Source: Promicromonospora iranensis
GTDB lineage: Bacteria > Actinomycetota > Actinomycetes > Actinomycetales > Cellulomonadaceae
Length of the DNA stretch: 64,000 nt
NCBI RefSeq assembly: GCF_028994805.1
Contig: NZ_JAJQQP010000005.1
Coordinates: 310,001-374,000, forward strand
Direction: 5' to 3'
The notes below the pieces were generated by a model, which saw only the letters and a program-made list of their open reading frames with translations, was not told the DNA's origin and made no database searches. Both the position numbers and the translations under genes were made by a program. Below are positions 16,859 through 24,712 of this stretch, in pieces. How positions within the stretch are numbered: the first letter of the stretch is position 1; every line of letters begins with the position of its first letter.

Positions 16859-17554
16859 CTAGGGGAGGTCGTTCCGGCGGGGGAGCGAGTCCTCGACGCC
16901 GAGCAGGTGGCTCGCCATCCGGATGCGGGCCGCCTCGGGGTCCCGCGCGGCGAGCGCGCGCCAGATGGCCTCGTGCTCGTCGTGCGTGCGCTCCTCGATG
17001 CCCTCGGTGTGCAGGACGCGCCACAGGCGCGCGCGGACGGTGCGGCCGGCGAACGACTCGATGAGCGCCTCCAGCACGGGGTTGCCCGTGTGCGCGGCGA
17101 TGACGCGGTGGAACGCGATGTCGATCTCGATGAACGTGTCGTGGTCCACCGGCGAGCCGCGCAGCACGTCGGTGACCTGGTCCAGGATCGCCCGCGCCTC
17201 GGCGACCGCGGCGTCGGACATCCGGCTCGCCGCCAGGCCGGCGGCCTCCGTCTCCAGCACGCGGCGCACGCTGTGGAAGGCGGGCATGGCGCCGTCGTCC
17301 TGGAGGTCCAGGACCAGCGCCATGGGGGAGAGCAGGCGGGCCGGGTCGAGGCTGGTGACGTACGTGCCGTCACCCTGGCGGGTGTGCACGACGCCGAGGA
17401 TGGACAGGGCGCGGACGCCCTCCCGCAGCGAGCCGCGGGAGACCTGGAGCGTGTCGGCCAGGTCCTTCTCGACGGGCAGCCGGTCGCCGGGGCGCAGTCG
17501 TCCGTCGAGGATCATCCTGCGGATGCCGTCGACGACCTCGTCAGTGCGGGACAT
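16859..17554 (-). CDS. FadR/GntR-family transcriptional regulator of the fucose cluster
   Basis: A 231-residue FadR-subfamily regulator. A winged helix-turn-helix (R-L-P-V-E-K-D-L-A-D-T-L-Q-V-S-R-G-S-L-R-E-G) covers about residues 25-48, and an all-helical FCD ligand domain (about 85-220) has D-I-A-F-H-R-V-I-A-A-H-T-G-N-P-V. FCD domains bind sugar acids and similar small carboxylates through a metal site, so L-fuconate or a later acid is a plausible inducer. The ATG at 17554 lies 14 bases inside the end of the fuconate dehydratase gene on the same strand, suggesting co-transcription. The ACATCTGATG motifs at 14016 and 18913 are its likely targets. Confidence 0.85.
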   Translation of the reverse strand: MSRTDEVVDGIRRMILDGRLRPGDRLPVEKDLADTLQVSRGSLREGVRALSILGVVHTRQGDGTYVTSLDPARLLSPMALVLDLQDDGAMPAFHSVRRVLETEAAGLAASRMSDAAVAEARAILDQVTDVLRGSPVDHDTFIEIDIAFHRVIAAHTGNPVLEALIESFAGRTVRARLWRVLHTEGIEERTHDEHEAIWRALAARDPEAARIRMASHLLGVEDSLPRRNDLP

Positions 17555-18896
17555 GGTCGGAAGTATCGCGCACCCAGTACGTCCCGTGCGGGAACCTGAA
17601 CCGGTCCAGGGAGCTCTCGTACATGCGCGTGGAGTAGCCGGGCAGGGTGGGTAGCACGTAGGCGGTGCCCGCGCCGCGGTCGGCGACGCGGCACGGGTCG
17701 GTGAAGTGCTCGTGCAGATGGTCCACGTACTCGGTCACGCGGCCGTCGAGGTCGGCGCCGATCGCCACGTAGTCGAGCACCGAGACGTGCTGCACCATCT
17801 CGCACAGGCCGACGCCGCCCGCGTGCGGGCACACCGGGACGCCGAACTTCGCGGCGAGCAGGAGGACGGCGACGATCTCGTTGATGCTCGCGAGCCGCCC
17901 GGTGTCGAGCTGGCAGTAGTCGATGGCGCCCGCCTGGAAGAGCTGCTTGAACATGACGCGGTTGTGGCAGTGCTCGCCCGTCGCCACCCCGATCGGCGCG
18001 ACGGCGCGGCGTACCGCGGCGTGCCCCAGGATGTCGTCGGGCGACGTCGGCTCCTCGATCCACAGCGGCTCGAACCGGGCCAGCACGCTCATCCACTCGA
18101 TCGCCTGCGGCACGTCCCAGACCTGGTTGGCGTCGATCATCAGCGCGCGGTCGGGGCCCAGCACCTCGCGCGCGATGGTCAGCCGGCGGACGTCCTCGCC
18201 GAGGTCCGCGCCGACCTTGAGCTTCACGTGCTGGTAGCCGGCGTCGACGGCCTCCTGGCACAGGCGCCGGAGCTTGTCGTCGCTGTAGCCGAGCCACCCG
18301 GCCGACGTCGTGTACACCGGGTATCCGGTCCGTTCCAGGGCGGCGATGCGGTCCTGCTTGGTGTCCGCGCGGGCGCGGAGGAGGTCCAGCGCCTCGTCGC
18401 GCGTCAGCGCGTCGGAGAGGTAGTGCAGGTCGGCGACGTCGACCAGCTCCTCGGGCGTCATGTCGACGAGCACGCGCCAGAGCGGCTTGCCCGCCCGGCG
18501 CGCGACCAGGTCCCAGGCCGCGTTGAGCACCGCGGCCAGCGACAGGTGCACCACGCCCTTCTCGGGACCGAGCCAGCGCAGCTGGCTGTCGGACGTCAGG
18601 TCGCGGTGGACGGCGCCCATGTCGGCGGCCAGCTCGTCGACGTTCCGGCCGATCAGAGCCACCGCCTGCTGGCGCGCGGCCTCGGCGACGATGTCGTTGC
18701 CCCGGCCGATGGTGAACGTCAGTCCGTAGCCGCCGAGCGGTGCGCCGCCGGGATCGTCCGGGTCGGGCGCGTCCGTCTCGAGCACGACGTAGGCCGCCGA
18801 GTAGTCGGCGTCCTTGTTCATCGCGTCGGAGCCGTCAGCGGTGACCGACGTCGGAAACCGTACGTCCTCAACCCGGACGCCTGTGATCGTGGCCAT
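17541..18896 (-). CDS. Enolase-superfamily L-fuconate dehydratase
   Basis: A 451-residue mandelate racemase/enolase-superfamily dehydratase. It should convert L-fuconate to 2-keto-3-deoxy-L-fuconate with Mg2+. The catalytic lysine motif K-L-K-V-G is at about residue 221. Metal ligands lie in D-A-N-Q (about 250), W-I-E-E-P-T-S-P-D-D (about 275) and G-E-H-C-H-N (about 303), and P-H-A-G-G follows near 350. Length and the amino-terminal T-S-V-T-A-D-G-S-D-A phrase match fuconate dehydratases rather than shorter family members. It is the first gene of a leftward unit with the FadR regulator. The operator-like ACATCTGATG lies 17 bases before its start, close enough to block transcription. Confidence 0.88.
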   Translation of the reverse strand: MATITGVRVEDVRFPTSVTADGSDAMNKDADYSAAYVVLETDAPDPDDPGGAPLGGYGLTFTIGRGNDIVAEAARQQAVALIGRNVDELAADMGAVHRDLTSDSQLRWLGPEKGVVHLSLAAVLNAAWDLVARRAGKPLWRVLVDMTPEELVDVADLHYLSDALTRDEALDLLRARADTKQDRIAALERTGYPVYTTSAGWLGYSDDKLRRLCQEAVDAGYQHVKLKVGADLGEDVRRLTIAREVLGPDRALMIDANQVWDVPQAIEWMSVLARFEPLWIEEPTSPDDILGHAAVRRAVAPIGVATGEHCHNRVMFKQLFQAGAIDYCQLDTGRLASINEIVAVLLLAAKFGVPVCPHAGGVGLCEMVQHVSVLDYVAIGADLDGRVTEYVDHLHEHFTDPCRVADRGAGTAYVLPTLPGYSTRMYESSLDRFRFPHGTYWVRDTSDHVPH

Positions 18897-18912
18897 GCCC
18901 GCCCCCTCGCAA

Positions 18913-18923
18913 ACATCTGATGA
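18913..18923. promoter_or_regulatory. Candidate FadR-type operator before the fuconate dehydratase gene
   Basis: ACATC-T-GATGA shares the 10-base core ACATCTGATG with the perfect palindrome at 14016-14026; the last base differs. It lies just upstream of the dehydratase start at 18896. Confidence 0.5.
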
Positions 18924-19061
18924 AATGCCAGCAATCTACGGATCGCCGCGTCAAGGGTCAAGGTGGGAGGGTGCGACAGGGGGGATTGGTTTGATCAATG
19001 TGCTGGGGTGCTGGGGTCGGGCGGGCCTACGAGTTCGGTCCCTTGCATCGCCGCGTGGATG
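18924..19061. other. Intergenic region upstream of the fuconate dehydratase gene
   Basis: No gene is seen. It holds G-rich sequence and, at 19034-19046, an outer copy of the TTCGGTC-type motif that forms the nested repeat described at 19062-19125. The promoter of the dehydratase gene should lie in its left part. Confidence 0.4.
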
Positions 19062-19125
19062 ACTTCGGTCGGTTGCCATGAGATCGGTCAGTCAACTGAC
19101 CGATCTCATGGCAACCGACCGAAGT
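19062..19125. repeat. Perfect 31-bp inverted repeat with 2-base spacer
   Basis: Positions 19062-19092 and 19095-19125 are exact reverse complements, with only CA between. Each arm contains TTCGGTCGGTTGC, and looser copies of that motif flank the structure on both sides (19034-19046 direct, 19141-19153 inverted). It lies 71 bases after the amidohydrolase stop at 19196 and 166 bases before the fuconate dehydratase start; both genes run leftward. It may terminate the amidohydrolase transcript, but there is no T-tract and the stem is much longer than needed. Confidence 0.85.
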
Positions 19126-19195
19126 GATGCAGATCCGGGAGCAGCCGACCGAAGTCAGGGGCACTCGGGGCAGCAACCGGGTCGGCGGCGACCCG

Positions 19196-20443
19196 TCAGA
19201 CCAGCACCTCGCCGTCGCGGGCGACGACCCGCCCGCCAGCCACCACGAGTGCCCGGCGCGGGGCGCGGACGACGGCGTCCGGCACGTTCTCGGCGTCGAC
19301 GAGCACGACGTCGGCCGGTGCGCCCACCACGAGGTCGTGCACGGCGCGCCCCACGAAGCGGCCGGCGTCGGCCGAGGCGATCCGCGCCGCGGCGACCAGG
19401 TCCTCGTCGTACCGGAAGCCGGACAGCCGCGCGAGCTGCGTGGTCAGCGTGAGCAGGTCACCGGTTCCGTAGGGGGACCACAGGTCCCGGATGCCGTCCG
19501 TGCCGAGGCCGACGGCGACCCCGGCCTCGCGCAGCGCGTGCAGCGGCAGGGGAGCCGCGCCGATCGGCGCGACGGTGGTCATGGTGATCCCCGCCTCGCC
19601 CATCGCGGCGACCAGCTCGGCCTGGCGCGCGGCAGGCAGCTGGCCGACGGCGAAGCCGTGCGCCACGTTCACCTTGCCCTGGAGCCCGGCGCGCAACGTC
19701 CGGTCGATCATCAGCTCGATCTGGAAGGCGCCCAGGTCGCCGCCGTCGTGCAGGTGGACGTCGATCCCGACACCGTGCCTCTCCGCGATGGCGAACAGCC
19801 CGTCGAGCTGCCCCACCGGGTCACGGTCGATGGTTGCCGGGTCGAGGCCGCCCACGTGCTCGGCGCCGGCGGCAGCAGCGGCGTCGAGCAGCTCCAGGAC
19901 GCCCGGCCGCCGCAGGACGCCGTCCTGCGGGAACGCCACGATCTGAGCCGTCACGGCGCCACCCAGCGCCGCGACCGCCTCGCGCACGACCTCGATGCCG
20001 CGCAGGCCGACGCCCAGGTCCACGTCGACGTGGGTGCGCACGGCGGTGGTGCCCGTGCGGACCGACTCGCGCAGCACGGCGAGCGTCACGTCGACCCCGG
20101 GGATGCCGAGCTCGTCACGGTGTGCTCGCTCGTGCGCGATGCGGCCCTGTACGCCGCCGGCACCGCCGTAGCTCACCCACGGCTTGCCCCACCACGACTT
20201 GTCCACGTGGGCGTGCGCGTTGACCAGCCCGGGCAGCGCGAGCAGGCCGCCGCCCTCGACGACGCCGGCCGTGCGCTCGGCGCCGACGGTGCTTCCGGCG
20301 CCGGCCGCGGCCCCGGCCGGGTCGTGCGGGGTGATCGCCGTGATCACGCCGTCCGCGACGTGCAGGTCGCTGCGCTCGCCGCCCCAGGGGCGCACGTCGC
20401 GCAGCACGGTGACGGGGTGGCCGGCGGAGGTGGGGGAGTGCAT
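19196..20443 (-). CDS. Amidohydrolase, cytosine-deaminase-like
   Basis: A 415-residue amidohydrolase of the cytosine deaminase (CodA-like) branch, which removes amino groups from cyclic amidines or N-substituted triazines. The metal-binding N-A-H-A-H-V-D-K is at about residue 74, I-D-V-H-L-H-D near 205, H-G-F near 245 and a G-L-G-T-D-G motif near 305 supply the remaining ligands. The true substrate is unknown. The ATG at 20443 has no ribosome binding site, but TACCAT at 20451-20456 (minus strand) sits seven bases before it, so the message is probably leaderless. It is divergent from a GntR regulator by 55 bases and probably under its control. Confidence 0.75.
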   Translation of the reverse strand: MHSPTSAGHPVTVLRDVRPWGGERSDLHVADGVITAITPHDPAGAAAGAGSTVGAERTAGVVEGGGLLALPGLVNAHAHVDKSWWGKPWVSYGGAGGVQGRIAHERAHRDELGIPGVDVTLAVLRESVRTGTTAVRTHVDVDLGVGLRGIEVVREAVAALGGAVTAQIVAFPQDGVLRRPGVLELLDAAAAAGAEHVGGLDPATIDRDPVGQLDGLFAIAERHGVGIDVHLHDGGDLGAFQIELMIDRTLRAGLQGKVNVAHGFAVGQLPAARQAELVAAMGEAGITMTTVAPIGAAPLPLHALREAGVAVGLGTDGIRDLWSPYGTGDLLTLTTQLARLSGFRYDEDLVAAARIASADAGRFVGRAVHDLVVGAPADVVLVDAENVPDAVVRAPRRALVVAGGRVVARDGEVLV

Positions 20444-20448
20444 GGGCG

Positions 20449-20464
20449 AAATGGTATCCCAAAT
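20449..20464. promoter_or_regulatory. Candidate promoter and GntR operator between divergent genes
   Basis: TGGTATCCCA (20452-20461) is an imperfect palindrome overlapping the minus-strand -10 hexamer TACCAT (20451-20456) of the amidohydrolase gene. Placement between a regulator and its divergent neighbour suggests an operator; the arms are short. Confidence 0.35.
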
Positions 20465-20498
20465 GCGCTGGCGGGAGCTGCCCTGGCAGGATGACGCC

Positions 20499-21161
20499 AT
20501 GACCATGCCGTCAGCCGAAGCCGCCCTCGGGCCGGCGAGCGGCTTCGAGCCCGAGTCGGCCCGCGTCGCGCGTGTCGTGCGGGAACAGATCGTCGACGGT
20601 ACGCGCGAGCCCGGCAGCAAGCTCGTCGAGCGGGACCTCGCCGCGGAGCTCGGCGTGAGCCGCATCCCGGTGCGGGACGCGCTGCGCGCGCTCGTCGGGG
20701 AAGGGCTGGTGACCCCACGGCCGCGCAGCTGGGCGGTCGTGCGGGAGTTCACCGACGCCGACGTCGCGCACCTGCAGGAGGTGCGCGAGGCCACCGACCC
20801 GCTGCACTTCCGGCTCGCCGCTGAGCGCCGGACGCCGGAGCAGCTCGCGGCGATGACGGAGGCGTGGGAGCGCGAGGCTGCCGCGGCGACCGAGGGCGAC
20901 GGGCCGCGGGCGCGGCGCGCGGCGGCGGACTTCCACGAGGCGGTGGTGAGCGCCGCCGGCAACCCCGTGCTCGCGGAGCTGCACGCCGTCACGGCCAGCC
21001 GGGTGCGGTGGCTGCTGGCCCAGCACGACGACCTCGCGGGCATCGCCGACGAGCACCGGGCGCTGCTCGACGCCGTCCGCGACGGGGACCCGCAGACCGC
21101 CGCCCGGCTCGCCCGCGCACACCTGCGCACGAGTCGGGCGGCGGCCGCGGAACGCCGGTGA
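20499..21161 (+). CDS. GntR-family transcriptional regulator (FCD domain)
   Basis: A 220-residue GntR/FadR-family regulator. The winged helix (L-V-E-R-D-L-A-A-E-L-G-V-S-R-I-P-V-R-D-A) spans about residues 43-62. A short FCD-like helical domain follows, with A-D-F-H-E-A-V-V-S-A-A-G-N-P-V near 145-160 and a conserved D-E-H-R-A-L-L-D-A-V. Start codons at 20499 and 20505 are both possible; the first is used because CAGGA precedes it. It probably controls the divergent amidohydrolase gene, and perhaps the MFS gene that converges with it 51 bases downstream. The ligand is unknown. Confidence 0.82.
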   Translation: MTMPSAEAALGPASGFEPESARVARVVREQIVDGTREPGSKLVERDLAAELGVSRIPVRDALRALVGEGLVTPRPRSWAVVREFTDADVAHLQEVREATDPLHFRLAAERRTPEQLAAMTEAWEREAAAATEGDGPRARRAAADFHEAVVSAAGNPVLAELHAVTASRVRWLLAQHDDLAGIADEHRALLDAVRDGDPQTAARLARAHLRTSRAAAAERR

Positions 21162-21212
21162 AACGGCGAGCGTGCGCGCTACGTCAGCCGTTGCGAGAGA
21201 AGAAGGTGAACG

Positions 21213-22412
21213 CTACCCGCGGCGCTTGCGGTCGGCCTTGCCCGTCCAGTGGCCGACCCAGATCGCGCCGAGCAGCGACAGCACGCCGATGAGCACCGGC
21301 GCGGCGGCGAGCGGGGCGACGGCGGCCACCAGCGAGACGAGCAGCGGCCCGCCCGTGTTGCCGATGTCCCCGCACAGCCGCCAGCCGCCGAGGAACTGCG
21401 CGCGGCCAGCCAGCGGCGCGGCGTCGGCGCCCAGGGTCATCACGATTCCCGAGCCGAGCCCGTTGCCGAGCGCGATGACCGCCATCACCAGGCCGACGCC
21501 GAGCGCGGAGTCGGTGAGCGGCAGCAGCAGGCAGCCGACGCCGACGGCGAGGACCACCGGCACCGCCACCACCTGCCGGCCGCGGGTGTCGAGCAGCCAG
21601 CCGCCCGGCAGGGTCAGCGCGATGTCGATGGTCGCCGCCACCGCGAAGAGCAGGGAGACCACCGCCGCGGAGATGTGCACGTGGTCGGCCCACAGGGGCA
21701 GCAGTCCCGTGCGGACCGAGCGTGAGGCGCCGATGATGATGACCGCCACGCCGAGGGTCAGGAGCGTGCGGCGGTGCTCCCACAGCACCGAGTGCACGGG
21801 CAGCGGGGTGGCGCTGCGCGCCACGCGCCCGAAGTCCGGCATGCGGGTCACGATGAGCGCCGAGGCGAGCGACGCGCACGCCGCGAGCACGAACACCGAG
21901 CGCACCCCGAGCAGGTGGATCAGGAGCGCCCCCAGCAGCGGGCCGACCAGCACGCCCAGGCGCATCGATCCGCCCAGCAGCGCCATCCCGCGCGCCCGGT
22001 GGCTGACCGGCACCGCGTCGATCAGGAATCCCTGCCGGGCCAGCAGGAACGCCGTCCAGCTCATGCCGCTGACGAAGACGCACAGGCACAGCAGCCAGAC
22101 CGAGGGCGCCAGGAAGGCGACGACCATCGCCGCCGCGTCGACGAGCCCGGCGATCACGAGGGTGCGGCGTTCGCCGAGGCGGGCCACCAGCGCGCCCGAC
22201 GGCAGGGAGTTGGCCAGCTGCCCGATCCCCAGGAGCGCGACCACGAACGCCGCCACGGCGGTGGTCGCCCCGAGGTCCCCCGCGTGGATCGCCAGCACCG
22301 GCAGCACGGCGCCGTGACCGATCGAGCTGACGACCGACGGGAGGTACGCGACGACGGCGATGTCGCGGAACCTGAAGTCCGGATCGTCCCCTGGATCGCC
22401 CGTGCTCGTCAC
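21213..22412 (-). CDS. Major facilitator superfamily transporter
   Basis: A 399-residue MFS permease with about 12 hydrophobic segments. The loop 2-3 motif variant G-A-L-V-A-R-L-G-E-R-R is at about residues 73-83 and R-A-R-G-M-A-L-L-G-G near 140. The overall pattern is that of a drug/proton antiporter, so export of a toxic or signalling compound is likely but the substrate is not readable. It begins at a GTG (22412) with AGGA seven bases before it and ends in a basic tail (K-A-D-R-K-R-R-G). It converges on the GntR regulator. Confidence 0.82.
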   Translation of the reverse strand: MTSTGDPGDDPDFRFRDIAVVAYLPSVVSSIGHGAVLPVLAIHAGDLGATTAVAAFVVALLGIGQLANSLPSGALVARLGERRTLVIAGLVDAAAMVVAFLAPSVWLLCLCVFVSGMSWTAFLLARQGFLIDAVPVSHRARGMALLGGSMRLGVLVGPLLGALLIHLLGVRSVFVLAACASLASALIVTRMPDFGRVARSATPLPVHSVLWEHRRTLLTLGVAVIIIGASRSVRTGLLPLWADHVHISAAVVSLLFAVAATIDIALTLPGGWLLDTRGRQVVAVPVVLAVGVGCLLLPLTDSALGVGLVMAVIALGNGLGSGIVMTLGADAAPLAGRAQFLGGWRLCGDIGNTGGPLLVSLVAAVAPLAAAPVLIGVLSLLGAIWVGHWTGKADRKRRG

Positions 22413-22636
22413 CCGAGCATCCTGTCAGATGGTTAGCCGCGGCAACGACCTGTGGTTGTCGGCGCCGTCAGGCCATCTCGGGTACGTGGAGGTGGGCGAA
22501 CGCGACCTCCATCTCCTCGACGGATGTACATGGCGGACTCCCGGTGCTCGTCAGCAGCGTCCGGACAGGGCTGCCGTCACTTCTCACGCTCCGCCGCGAC
22601 ACGTCTCCGGCCAAGGGGTGAGCCGGTGGAGATCCG

Positions 22637-23644
22637 TCAGGCGGGCGGCGCGGCGCCGCCCGTCGACTCCCGCCAGACGATGCGCTGGAGGGCGGAGCCG
22701 CGGGCCGGCGGCTCCTCCCCGCGCAGCGCGGCGACGAGCAGCTGCATGGCGTGGCGGCCCGCCGCCTGGAAGTCGAGGTCGACGGTCGTGAGCGACGGCA
22801 TGGTGTAGGCGCCGAAGGCGGAGTTGTCCCAGCCGGTGACGACCAGGTCGTCGGGTACCGACCAGCCGCGTTCGGCGGCCCCCCGCAGGGCACCGACCGC
22901 CAGCAGATCGTTGGCCGCGATGACAGCGACCGGGCGAGCGTGGTCGGGCAGCGCGAGCACAGCCTGACGGGCTGGCTCCGCGGCCCATTCTCCGCCGAGC
23001 ACGCCGAGGGACTCGACCCCGAGCTGCTCGACGCAGGCGAGGTAGGTGGCGCGGCGGGCACGGGCCGAGGAGTATTCCTCCGGCCCTCCGATGTGCATGA
23101 ACCGGCGGTGGCCCGCCTCGACGAGGGCCCGCACGAAGACCTCCAGCAAGCTGGCGTCGGCCAGCTCGCCTGCGCTGTGCATCTGCTCGTCGAACGCGGT
23201 CGCGGCCATGACCGGAGACCGGCCGTCGACGTCCGACAAGGCCTCGGGGAGCACCGGGACGAGAGTCAGGATGCCCTCGTACTGGCCGCCCGCGGCCAGG
23301 TCGATCACCCGCTCGGTGCGGTCCTTGACCGTGCCGTCGACGCTGCTGGTCTCCATGACGTATCCGGAGTCGTTGGCCACCTGGCTCGCCCCGACGATCA
23401 TTCGCATCTGGTGGTCGGCCGCGCTGACCCCCGTGATCACGGCGAGGCGACCCGACCGGCGGGTGCGCATCGACCGGGCGGCGAGGTTCGGGCGGTAGCC
23501 GATCGAGCCGGCGGCCTCGAGGACGCGCTCGCGTGTGGCGGGGGAGATCGACCCCTTCCCGGTGAGCACGTACGACACCGTGGCCTGTGACACGCCCGCA
23601 AGGCGCGCGACGTCGCGGCTGGTGGGGGGCGGTGCAGCGTTCAC
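22637..23644 (-). CDS. LacI-family transcriptional regulator
   Basis: A 335-residue LacI/GalR repressor. The helix-turn-helix (S-R-D-V-A-R-L-A-G-V-S-Q-A-T-V-S-Y-V-L) is at residues 9-27 and the hinge helix (R-P-N-L-A-A-R-S-M-R) at about 51-60. A periplasmic-binding-like effector domain follows, with W-D-N-S-A-F near 275. The GTG at 23644 has GGAGAG upstream. It is divergent from a sugar ABC operon. Two near-palindromic TGACACGTATCA-type sites in the 132-base gap make autoregulation and repression of that operon likely. The inducer is unknown, presumably the transported sugar or a derivative. Confidence 0.9.
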   Translation of the reverse strand: MNAAPPPTSRDVARLAGVSQATVSYVLTGKGSISPATRERVLEAAGSIGYRPNLAARSMRTRRSGRLAVITGVSAADHQMRMIVGASQVANDSGYVMETSSVDGTVKDRTERVIDLAAGGQYEGILTLVPVLPEALSDVDGRSPVMAATAFDEQMHSAGELADASLLEVFVRALVEAGHRRFMHIGGPEEYSSARARRATYLACVEQLGVESLGVLGGEWAAEPARQAVLALPDHARPVAVIAANDLLAVGALRGAAERGWSVPDDLVVTGWDNSAFGAYTMPSLTTVDLDFQAAGRHAMQLLVAALRGEEPPARGSALQRIVWRESTGGAAPPA

Positions 23645-23686
23645 GTCTCTCCAGTCCCTTGACAGAGGCTCATCTCACCACAACCA

Positions 23687-23718
23687 TAGTGACACGTATC
23701 AGTAGTGACACGTATAAC
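23687..23718 (+). promoter_or_regulatory. Promoter with two LacI-type operators for the sugar ABC operon
   Basis: TAGTGACACGTAT occurs twice in direct repeat (23687-23699 and 23703-23715, period 16). Each contains a near-palindrome with an ACGT centre: TGACACGTATCA in the first, TGACACGTATAA in the second. A rightward promoter fits inside it: GTGACA at 23689-23694, 18 bases, then TATAAC at 23713-23718. A repressor on either site would cover the -35 or -10 box. Confidence 0.6.
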
Positions 23719-23776
23719 TGGTCGTTTCACATGCTGGCCCCGCACACGGGCCGTGACCCTCAAGGAGGAGGTGTCC

Positions 23777-24712
23777 ATGTCTGTCGCCGAGCTGCAACGG
23801 CTGACGAGACGTTCCGGTCGGGTCCGTACGCCACAGGCCACGCCGGACAACAAAGCCGCTCTCGCGTTCCTCGGCCCCTGGGTCCTCGGCGCGCTGGTGC
23901 TGACGCTCGGCCCGATCCTCGCGTCGCTCTACCTGGCGTTCACCGACTACAACCTGCTGCAGAACGCGAACTGGGTGGGCCTGGCCAACTTCGAGCGGAT
24001 GCTCACCGACACGCGGCTGCACCAGTCGCTCGTCGTCACGTTCACCTACGTGCTGGTCGGTGTGCCGGGCCAGCTCGCCGTGGCTCTCGGGCTCGCCCTG
24101 CTGCTCGACCGCGGGCTGCGCGGCCGGGCGCTCTACCGGTCGGCCTTCTACCTGCCCAGCCTGCTGGGCGCGTCGGTGGCGATTGCGGTGCTCTGGCGCC
24201 TGGTGTTCGGGGGAACCGGGCTCGTCAACGCGATGCTCGGCCTGGTGGGCATCCACACAACCACCAGCTGGATCGGCAGTCCCGACACCGCACTGGGAAC
24301 GATCATCCTGCTGCACATCTGGACGTTCGGGTCGCCGATGGTGATCTTCCTCGCCGGGCTCCGGCAGATCCCGGTCGAGCTCTACGAGGCCGCCGCGACC
24401 GACGGCGCGGGACCGTGGCGCCGGTTCCTGGCCATCACGCTGCCGCTGCTGACCCCGATCATCTTCTTCAACCTCGTGCTCGCGACGATCAACTCGTTCT
24501 CGTCCTTCACCCAGGCGTTCATCGTCTCGGGTGGGACGGGCGGGCCGTCCGACTCGCTGCTCTTCTACACGCTCTATCTGTACCAGGAGGGCTTCTCGTC
24601 CTTCCGCATGGGCTACGCGTCGGCGCTCGCCTGGCTCCTGGTCCTCATCATCGGCGTCTTCACCGCCATCAACTTCTGGCTCTCGAAGTACTGGGTGCAC
24701 TATGAGAACTGA
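23777..24712 (+). CDS. Sugar ABC transporter permease (MalF-type, CUT1)
   Basis: A 311-residue permease with six membrane segments. The cytoplasmic EAA loop E-A-A-A-T-D-G-A-G lies at about residues 204-212, where an ATPase docks. It follows AAGGAGGAGG, an excellent ribosome binding site, at 23762-23771. It is the first gene of an operon with a second permease, a binding protein and two oxidoreductases. No ATP-hydrolysing subunit is encoded nearby; in actinobacteria a shared MsiK-type ATPase elsewhere usually serves such systems. Confidence 0.88.
   Translation: MSVAELQRLTRRSGRVRTPQATPDNKAALAFLGPWVLGALVLTLGPILASLYLAFTDYNLLQNANWVGLANFERMLTDTRLHQSLVVTFTYVLVGVPGQLAVALGLALLLDRGLRGRALYRSAFYLPSLLGASVAIAVLWRLVFGGTGLVNAMLGLVGIHTTTSWIGSPDTALGTIILLHIWTFGSPMVIFLAGLRQIPVELYEAAATDGAGPWRRFLAITLPLLTPIIFFNLVLATINSFSSFTQAFIVSGGTGGPSDSLLFYTLYLYQEGFSSFRMGYASALAWLLVLIIGVFTAINFWLSKYWVHYEN

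Noticed and set aside
21162-21212. AACGGC/GCCGTT stem between the GntR and MFS genes as a terminator
   Set aside because: The pairing is six bases with a long loop and no T-tract.
22468-22560. A minus-strand tail reading S-V-E-E-M-E-V-A-F-A-H-L-H-V-P-E-M-A after the LacI gene
   Set aside because: It could be a remnant of a gene carboxy-terminus, but no start, no family and no upstream part could be recognised in frame.
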